Assembly (NCBI GenBank): GCA_029263195.1
Contig: JAJCXX010000006.1
Coordinates: 52,890-116,889 of the forward strand
From: Acidimicrobiales bacterium
GTDB lineage: Bacteria; Actinomycetota; Acidimicrobiia; Acidimicrobiales; Aldehydirespiratoraceae
Reading direction: 5' to 3'
Length of the DNA: 64,000 nt
In this document: one piece after another, positions 58,481 to 64,000 of the stretch
How positions within the stretch are numbered: position 1 is the first letter of the stretch
Layout: each line of letters starts with the position of its first letter
Notes under the pieces: model-generated
The model's input: only the letters and a program-made list of their open reading frames with translations
Told to the model about the DNA's origin: nothing
Database searches by the model: none
Position numbers and translations under genes: made by a program

Positions 58481-59691
58481 GCCGGCCATCGCCGGTGGCG
58501 GTCGACGCGTCACAGGCGAGGCGGATCACTCTTGCTGCCCAGGGATTCCGCGACCCGCGACCCGCCGGTCGAGTCGACAGGAGACATCTGAGGCGCGCCA
58601 TGGGACGTCTCGGCCTACTGCAACTCGATTCGGTGCCCGTGGTGATCCGAACCCAGTACATGCCGCTGTTCTCGAGACTCGGCCCCTACGACCCCGACCT
58701 TCTCGATCGTGTGGCGTATCACGACGACGAGTGGTTCGAGGCATGGAGTCATGAGGCATCACTGGTGCCAGTCGATGACGAGCCATTGCTTCGCTGGCAG
58801 AAGCGTCGGGCGCGGGAGGGGGGCACGTGGCAAGGGCTCGTCGAGCTGTCGGAACGCGAGCCTCAATACGTTGCCGACGTTCTCGGCCAGGTGCGTGAGG
58901 GCCCGCTCGCCGCGTCTGACCTTAGCGATCCCCGGCCCCGCGAAGGCAACTGGTGGGGATCGCGCTCGATCGGATCTCTGGCTCTCGACTGGCTGTTCCG
59001 TATCGGCGAAGTCGGTGTGCGTCGAGGTCCGGGCTTCGCCAAGGAGTTCGATCTGCTCGACCGGATCGTCCCAGACGAGATCCGTGCTCGGCCGACTCCT
59101 TCTGAGGAGGAGGCTCACCGGGAACTCCTGCGGCGCGCCGGTGCATCTCTGGGGGTCGCGGCTGCTCCCGACCTGATCGACTATCACCGGCTGCCGAAGC
59201 GATCCTCGAAGCTTCGGATCGATGAACTCGTCGAGGACGGCCTCTTGCTGGAGGCCAGTGTCGAAGGCTGGAATCGGCTGGGCTACCTCAGCCCCGACGC
59301 CGTGGTCCCGCGATCGGTCGATGCCTGCACGCTTCTCTCGCCGTTCGATCCTGTGGTGTGGTTCAGGGAGCGAGCGGAACGACTGTTTGACTTTCGTTAT
59401 CGGATTGAGATCTACACCCCAGCCGACAAGCGGATCTACGGCTACTACGTGCTGCCGTTCCTGCTGGGCGATCGGATCGTGGCGAGGATCGATCTGAAGA
59501 CGGACCGGGCGGAGGGGATACTCCGCGTGCTCGGGGCATTCGCCGAGGCCGATACCGACCAGACCGAGACTTTGGCCGGCCTGGGCCGCGCTCTCGACGA
59601 TCTCACCCTGATGGTCGGGGTCGAGCGCTGGGAGGTCTCGGGCCGAAACGGTGACCTCATCGGTCGACTTGGTGACATGATCACCGCCTGA
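58477..59691 (+). CDS. YcaQ/AlkZ-like winged-helix DNA glycosylase (HTH_42)
   Basis: This 404-residue protein has the HTH_42 layout: ARRITLAAQGFRDPRP, GRLGLLQLDSVPVVIRTQYMPLFSRLGPYD and an EAWSHEASLVP segment. The Gln-Leu-Asp triplet fits the Q-x-D active site of YcaQ-type enzymes, which remove interstrand crosslinks and alkylated bases; AlkZ-type enzymes have Q-x-Q. The true start is the GTG at 58477 that overlaps the HAD stop; the longer open frame is spurious. Function is inferred from the family. Confidence 0.83.
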   Translation: MSRPSPVAVDASQARRITLAAQGFRDPRPAGRVDRRHLRRAMGRLGLLQLDSVPVVIRTQYMPLFSRLGPYDPDLLDRVAYHDDEWFEAWSHEASLVPVDDEPLLRWQKRRAREGGTWQGLVELSEREPQYVADVLGQVREGPLAASDLSDPRPREGNWWGSRSIGSLALDWLFRIGEVGVRRGPGFAKEFDLLDRIVPDEIRARPTPSEEEAHRELLRRAGASLGVAAAPDLIDYHRLPKRSSKLRIDELVEDGLLLEASVEGWNRLGYLSPDAVVPRSVDACTLLSPFDPVVWFRERAERLFDFRYRIEIYTPADKRIYGYYVLPFLLGDRIVARIDLKTDRAEGILRVLGAFAEADTDQTETLAGLGRALDDLTLMVGVERWEVSGRNGDLIGRLGDMITA

Positions 59692-59712
59692 ATCTTCCCC
59701 GGAGGTGTTTCG

Positions 59713-61128
59713 ATGCGTAACGCTGACTTCGAACCAACACTTGCGGCCGCGGAGAGGTTGGCGAGACGATGGATCGATGGGATCGACAGTCGTCCCACCT
59801 CGATCTCGTCATCGGCGGCCGATGTCGTTGCGGCAGCCGATCGGCCCTTCCCCGAGATGGGCCTGGGAGGCGCTGAGGTTCTCGAGGAGCTTGCCGCGAT
59901 CGCGGAGCCCGGTCTCGCATCAACCGGCTCAGGGCGGTACCTGGCTCTGGTCACCGGAGGCGTGACCCCGGCGGCTCTCGGTGCCGACTGGATGGTGTCG
60001 GCGTGGGACCAGAACGCCGTCTTCGCCGATCTCTACCCAGGGGTGGTCGGCGTCGAGTTGGCGGCGGCCCGGTGGATTCTCGAGGCGCTCGACCTGCCGG
60101 GTGACGCGGCGGTCGGCTTCACGACGGGCGGGCAGGGAGCGAACACAGCGGGGCTTCTGGCGGGTCGCCACGCCGTGCTGGCCGCTCACGGCCACGATGT
60201 CGAGACGGCAGGGTTGATCGGGGCGCCTCGCGTCAACGTGCTGCTCAGCGACGAGCAGCATTCGACGATCCCGCGAGCATTGAGACTGCTGGGTCTGGGT
60301 ACCGACTGCGCGACCGAAATACCAACCGATTCCGAGGGCCGCATTCTCTTGGCTGACCTCTCAGTGGCACTCGATGATTCGGAGGGTCCGACGATTGTCT
60401 GTGTCCAGGCCGGAAACGTCAACGGCGGAGCGTTCGACCCGATCGCAGAGATTTCCGCCGAGATTCAGCGCCGAAAGTCTCATCGCGACGACATCTGGCT
60501 GCATGTGGATGGAGCGTTCGGTTTGTGGGTCAGGGCCAGCAATCGATTCGGTCATCTGGCCGCGGGGGTCGAGGCGGCCGACTCTTGGGCCGTCGATGCG
60601 CACAAGTGGCTCAACACCCCGTACGACTGCGGGATCGTCATCGTGCGCGATCGCGGGAACCTGGCGCGGGCAATCGGCTATCGGGCGGCCTACCTCCCCG
60701 AACCGGGGGCCGTCCCCGACCCGGTTGATTCGGTGGTCGAGTCGTCGCGAAGGGCGAGAGGCGTTCCGGTCTGGGCGACGCTGCGGTCACTCGGCCGGAC
60801 CGGGCTCAGCGACCTGGTCGATCGCTGTTGCGACCGTGCCTCGGATCTGGCCGCAGCGCTCCAGAAGGTCGAAGGTGCTGAGGTCATGCACGCGGAGATC
60901 AACCAGATTGTGGTGAGATTCGACGACCCCACCGGAAATGACGACCACGAAGGCCATACCGATCGGGTTCTCGCTGCGGTTCAGGCCGGAGGGGAGTGTT
61001 TCCCGACCGGCACGACATGGCAGGGTCGCTCTGCCATCCGATTGTCAGTGTCGAACTGGCGTACCGACTCCGACGACATTGCCGTGGCAGCCGCGGCATT
61101 GACGGCCGCCCATCGACTCAGGGGCTGA
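59713..61128 (+). CDS. PLP-dependent group II decarboxylase family protein
   Basis: The 471-residue protein has the group II decarboxylase/aspartate-aminotransferase-fold features: FTTGGQGANTAGLLAGR, DIWLHVDGAFGLW and the PLP-binding lysine in WAVDAHKWLNTPYDCG. ATG 59713 has GGAGGTG upstream. Related enzymes act on aromatic or acidic amino acids or cysteine sulfinate. The residue set here does not name a substrate. Its end overlaps the convergent lytic transglycosylase gene by 11 bases. Confidence 0.87.
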   Translation: MRNADFEPTLAAAERLARRWIDGIDSRPTSISSSAADVVAAADRPFPEMGLGGAEVLEELAAIAEPGLASTGSGRYLALVTGGVTPAALGADWMVSAWDQNAVFADLYPGVVGVELAAARWILEALDLPGDAAVGFTTGGQGANTAGLLAGRHAVLAAHGHDVETAGLIGAPRVNVLLSDEQHSTIPRALRLLGLGTDCATEIPTDSEGRILLADLSVALDDSEGPTIVCVQAGNVNGGAFDPIAEISAEIQRRKSHRDDIWLHVDGAFGLWVRASNRFGHLAAGVEAADSWAVDAHKWLNTPYDCGIVIVRDRGNLARAIGYRAAYLPEPGAVPDPVDSVVESSRRARGVPVWATLRSLGRTGLSDLVDRCCDRASDLAAALQKVEGAEVMHAEINQIVVRFDDPTGNDDHEGHTDRVLAAVQAGGECFPTGTTWQGRSAIRLSVSNWRTDSDDIAVAAAALTAAHRLRG

Positions 61129-62500
61129 CGTCCGGGTCGACTGGTGTCGCGGCACTGACCGAGTCATCGATGTGGTGGGAGGCATCGCGAACCTCGGCGA
61201 CGTAGCTCCTCGACTGGTTGTAGGTGTAGATGGCGTCGTCCCATGCTCCAGTGGTCCGAACCTGGCCATTGGCGCAGATCAAACGGGCCGTGGCCACGGA
61301 TGCGTCGTCCATGTCGTTGGGGTCTCGTCGGCCATCGTCGTCGGCATCGACCGACCACTGTTGCCACGTCTGGGGGATGAATTGCATCGGTCCGACAGCT
61401 CGATCGTGGAGTGGATCACCGTCGTAGACGCCTCCGTCGGTATCGGTCACCAGACCCACCGTGTTGCCGAAGCCGTCTTCGGTGGTGCCGTCGAGCACCG
61501 CCCCGACGATCTGGCGTTCGGTTCGGCCGTCGGGCATCAGACGGTTGCCGCCGTGAGTTCCGTGTCGGCTCTCGACAAGGCCGATTGCCGCGATCGTCTG
61601 CCAGGTGACGCCGCACTCAGGCTGGTTCTGGTCCATCCATTCCTCAGCGTTGAAGTATGCGTCGAGGGCTCGGAGGCTCAGACCGGATTCGTCAGCTATC
61701 TCCGCTGATCGGAACGCGTCCGCTGCCGACGGAATCAACTCTTTGGCGACGGTTTCGAGTTCGGCGAGTCTCGTCGGTAGGTCGCGCGCCGCGCGAATCA
61801 GTTCTCTGTGGGATGCGGCGGTTGAGATACGGCTGTCCCGGAACTTCGGGAGCCGTGTCCGTAACCCCTCCAGGTCGACGATGAGTCGGTCACGTTGGTC
61901 GATCAGAGTTTCGAGGACCGATGCCGTCAATTCGTCGGATCGCCGGGTCTGCAGCAACGCTGAGTTGTTGATGCCGATGGCCTCGGTTGATCGGCTTCCG
62001 GCGTTGGAGAACATGTCAATGGCCACCGACTGGATGAGTTCGAGGGTGGTGTCGTGGCTCGCCTGGTCTTGACCGATTCGACGTTCGAGCCGATCCTCGA
62101 TCTCGGTCAATGAGGCAAGTAGGGCGGTGCTCTTCCTGACCTCACCGATGATCGCCGTCTGGAGATTCTCGGTTCTCTTGATGTCGGTGAGAACTGTCGC
62201 CAGATCTGCTGCTGCAGCCTGGGAGCGCGAGCCGGCGTACTCGACGAAGAGTTGTCGGGTGACTTCACCGAGTCCCGCTGATTCACGCCACGTGTCACCG
62301 AGTCCGACCCGATCGAGCGCAGCCTCGAGAGCGGCACCACTCTGGGGATCCACGGCGGGCCCGAATGCGCTCGCGTCGACTTCGGTGGTCACAGAATCCT
62401 GGGCCGCGGCAATCGTCGAGGCCAGCAGGGCAGGGGTGAGGAGAGAGATGGCCACCAGGGCCACGAGCCGACGGAGCGAAGTTTGATGTGAGAATCCCAT
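61118..62500 (-). CDS. secreted lytic murein transglycosylase
   Basis: The 460-residue protein starts with a signal peptide (LVALVAISLLTPALLASTIAAAQD). A long helical, probably coiled-coil region (about residues 80-250, rich in Leu, Arg, Glu) follows. It ends with an SLT-like catalytic domain from about 290, with the catalytic Glu in IAAIGLVESRHGTHGG and AVGPMQFIPQTWQQW. It would cut peptidoglycan glycan strands at the cell envelope, perhaps in growth or secretion. GAGGGAGGGACC precedes the ATG. Confidence 0.85.
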   Translation of the reverse strand: MGFSHQTSLRRLVALVAISLLTPALLASTIAAAQDSVTTEVDASAFGPAVDPQSGAALEAALDRVGLGDTWRESAGLGEVTRQLFVEYAGSRSQAAAADLATVLTDIKRTENLQTAIIGEVRKSTALLASLTEIEDRLERRIGQDQASHDTTLELIQSVAIDMFSNAGSRSTEAIGINNSALLQTRRSDELTASVLETLIDQRDRLIVDLEGLRTRLPKFRDSRISTAASHRELIRAARDLPTRLAELETVAKELIPSAADAFRSAEIADESGLSLRALDAYFNAEEWMDQNQPECGVTWQTIAAIGLVESRHGTHGGNRLMPDGRTERQIVGAVLDGTTEDGFGNTVGLVTDTDGGVYDGDPLHDRAVGPMQFIPQTWQQWSVDADDDGRRDPNDMDDASVATARLICANGQVRTTGAWDDAIYTYNQSRSYVAEVRDASHHIDDSVSAATPVDPDVSP

Positions 62501-62553
62501 GGTCCCTCCCTCAGCGAGTCGAGTGCGGGGCCGTCACCGGATAGGTTTCGGCC

Positions 62554-62889
62554 ATGACCATTCCAGTTCCACCGGAAGAGATTCCCGGGGTCGGGGGCAA
62601 GTATGGCCCCGCGGCCTATGTACTGACTACCGGGGACGACTCTCGGGTTCGCGTCACCCACGCGATGGTGGAGCTGAGTCCGGGGCAGGTCAGGTGTCGT
62701 CTTGGGCGGACGGCTTCCGCGAACGCCATCTCCCGACCCGACGTTTGCGTCCTTTGGGCGGCCACCGAGGACCAACCCATGAGCCTGATCGCCGATGGTG
62801 TAGCCGTGCTCGAAACTGAGTCCGACGACGGCAACGAGTTCACCATCCGCATTGATTGGGCAGTGCAGCATCGGGCGGCCGCCGGCTGA
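62554..62889 (+). CDS. pyridoxamine 5'-phosphate oxidase-like small protein
   Basis: The 111-residue protein resembles split-barrel flavin-binding proteins: AAYVLTTGDDSRVRVTHAMVEL followed by TASANAISRPDVCVLWAA and MSLIADGVAVLE. These hold FMN, F420 or haem in other actinobacteria. It is shorter than full PNPOx enzymes, so only a general flavin-binding role is inferred. It stands between two reverse-strand genes. Confidence 0.65.
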   Translation: MTIPVPPEEIPGVGGKYGPAAYVLTTGDDSRVRVTHAMVELSPGQVRCRLGRTASANAISRPDVCVLWAATEDQPMSLIADGVAVLETESDDGNEFTIRIDWAVQHRAAAG

Positions 62890-62895
62890 GAGAGC

Positions 62896-63228
62896 TCACC
62901 CGGTTGTCGGATACTCGATGGTGGGAACCGGCGGAGGTGCAACGGTCGGGTACCCCGGTTCGTCGGGAGATGGCGTGGTTGGATAGGCCGTACTCGACGT
63001 TGTCGGTGCCGGCTCCGCAGGTGGTTCGCCGACCGACGTTGTTGATGCGAGCCCTTCCGAGTCCGTGGGGGTTGATGTGGCCGGCGCCGATCCGTTCACT
63101 GGCATGGTCGTGGGCGTTGAATCCTCCGCCGGCACGATCGTCGGGCGGGAACCAGCACACGAGACGAGAAGTAGAGCGGCAGCCGTGATGATGGTGATGA
63201 TGATGGCCGCCCGATCTGGAAACTTCAT
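62896..63228 (-). CDS. small putative lipoprotein
   Basis: The 110-residue protein has a signal sequence (IIITIITAAALLLVSC) ending in the lipobox LVSC followed by AGS, so lipid attachment at that Cys is likely. The rest is Pro/Thr/Ser/Ala-rich and disordered, with no recognised domain. Its start overlaps the stop of the VOC-like gene by 4 bases. Function is unknown. Confidence 0.6.
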   Translation of the reverse strand: MKFPDRAAIIITIITAAALLLVSCAGSRPTIVPAEDSTPTTMPVNGSAPATSTPTDSEGLASTTSVGEPPAEPAPTTSSTAYPTTPSPDEPGYPTVAPPPVPTIEYPTTG

Positions 63229-63896
63229 CGGAGGTAACCGTCTCCGGAGCCTGGGCCGTCGGTGGGCGGATGAGGAGTCATGAAGACGGTCGGCACCGAG
63301 ATGCCGAGTTCGGCGGTGTGAAGTCCGGCAATTCGCCGACCCGGTTGTACGGCATCCTTGGCGTTGCCGAGCCGGCCGTTGAGGGACTCGCCGGCTTGCT
63401 CGAGATCGGGGCATGTGAAAGCGAGGCCCCACCAGATCGCAGGATCCGGACCGTGAGCCGCGTCGTTGCCGGCAAGTTCGAGGATCACATCGCCGAGCCA
63501 GAAGAACGCTTGACGATTCGTCTCGCCGCCGGACTCGAACAGTCTGGTTCGACGCAGGACCAGCCCCGCGTCGGAGAGCGCGGCGATGGTTCGGTCCATG
63601 TCGGACGACATGGCCACGATGTGGTCGAGACCGACCGCGAGGTTGGCGTGGACCGGCGTGATCTTCGATTTGAACGATGGAATGGGTGGCGACACCGGGA
63701 GCCCGTCGAGCGACTCGGTGATCCCATCGATGGCCGCGCCGAGGATGCCTCTGTCGCCGCTGGCGCCGTGGAGGCGAACGGTGGTCGAGCCGACTCTTAC
63801 CTCGTCTTCGACGACAGTGAATCCCGCTTCGGCCCAAGCCGCCGGATCGTCACCCACGTCGAGGCGTAGGAGTTGGTGACCTTGCTCGTCGCTCAT
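63225..63896 (-). CDS. VOC/glyoxalase-like protein
   Basis: This is a 223-residue protein with two VOC-like modules. The clearest is LDHIVAMSSDMDRTIAALSDAGLVLRRTR with a following RQAFFWLGDVILELAG strand. A His and a Glu at the metal-site positions are present, but the set is incomplete, so a bleomycin-resistance or glyoxalase-like fold with unknown ligand is the safe call. ATG 63896 is chosen over a longer open frame. Confidence 0.7.
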   Translation of the reverse strand: MSDEQGHQLLRLDVGDDPAAWAEAGFTVVEDEVRVGSTTVRLHGASGDRGILGAAIDGITESLDGLPVSPPIPSFKSKITPVHANLAVGLDHIVAMSSDMDRTIAALSDAGLVLRRTRLFESGGETNRQAFFWLGDVILELAGNDAAHGPDPAIWWGLAFTCPDLEQAGESLNGRLGNAKDAVQPGRRIAGLHTAELGISVPTVFMTPHPPTDGPGSGDGYLR

Positions 63897-63933
63897 CTCA
63901 TGATGCTGACACGTCGCGAAACAAAACCCCCAA

Positions 63934-63965
63934 GCCCCCACCCCGAAATCTGTGGGCGTGGGGGC
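63934..63965. repeat. hairpin repeat at window end
   Basis: GCCCCCAC (63934-63941) and GTGGGGGC (63958-63965) form an 8-bp stem. The inner CCGAAATCTGTGGGCG resembles the CCGAAATCAGGGGGCG segment after etfA, so it may be a further copy of the same dispersed repeat. Confidence 0.4.
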
Positions 63966-64000
63966 CCAAAAATGTGTGCCACACCCCCCCAAAAATGAAG

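Overview
The window looks like chromosomal DNA from a high-GC actinobacterium. The best guess is class Acidimicrobiia (Ilumatobacter-like), judged from the GC-rich third codon positions, frequent GTG/TTG starts, many 4-base ATGA/GTGA gene overlaps, and a giant surface protein ending in SLH-type repeats of a kind I associate with that group. This is inference from protein flavour, not a phylogeny. No rRNA, tRNA, CRISPR array, insertion sequence or prophage was recognised, and no gap over 300 bases lacks a gene.

Layout. 1-1724: two overlapping c-type cytochrome genes. 1806-3949: an SDR, a GDPD-like protein and a small membrane protein. 4097-9343: a giant secreted beta-helix/SLH protein, preceded by structured non-coding DNA. 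9363-17719: HmuY-like protein, EamA transporter, acyltransferase, enoyl-CoA hydratase, DEAH helicase, CoA-transferase, nitronate monooxygenase and FolD. 17738-36019: a one-carbon region with SerA-like/DUF1015, FolC, formate-THF ligase, a dimethylglycine/sarcosine dehydrogenase-like flavoprotein with its own ETF pair, an IclR regulator, ProRS, and a three-gene NAD-type formate dehydrogenase. 36044-44619: EamA/amidase, divergent from EamA, a three-subunit molybdenum hydroxylase and a BetA-like choline dehydrogenase. 44641-47851: a LigB-type dioxygenase and an MFS/TetR pair. 47862-53710: a five-gene corrinoid methyltransferase operon (corrinoid protein, DUF1638, methyl-THF methyltransferase, RACo-like activator, non-pyrrolysine MttB). 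53841-63896: housekeeping and mixed genes (EamA, LeuRS, HAD, YcaQ-like, PLP decarboxylase, lytic transglycosylase, small proteins).

How the genes fit together. The central part encodes most of a route from choline or a quaternary amine such as glycine betaine to CO2. BetA would oxidise choline. MttB with the corrinoid protein, RACo and the methyl-THF methyltransferase would move one methyl to THF. The GcvT-type flavoprotein with ETF would remove further methyls as methylene-THF. FolD, formate-THF ligase and formate dehydrogenase would oxidise the C1 unit with gain of ATP and NADH. A shared inverted repeat, GTTCC-N7-GGAAC, sits upstream of iclR, in the fhs/dehydrogenase divergent promoter (twice, one copy imperfect), upstream of serA, and with one mismatch upstream of the corrinoid operon. 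It suggests one IclR regulon tying these scattered operons together.

The two strongest unusual points are in the formate dehydrogenase. Its catalytic gene has an in-frame UGA at the Sec/Cys position, followed by a SECIS-like hairpin with a GGUCU loop. Its N-terminal iron-sulfur part is encoded by a separate gene two positions downstream, so the catalytic polypeptide is split and its parts are in reversed order.
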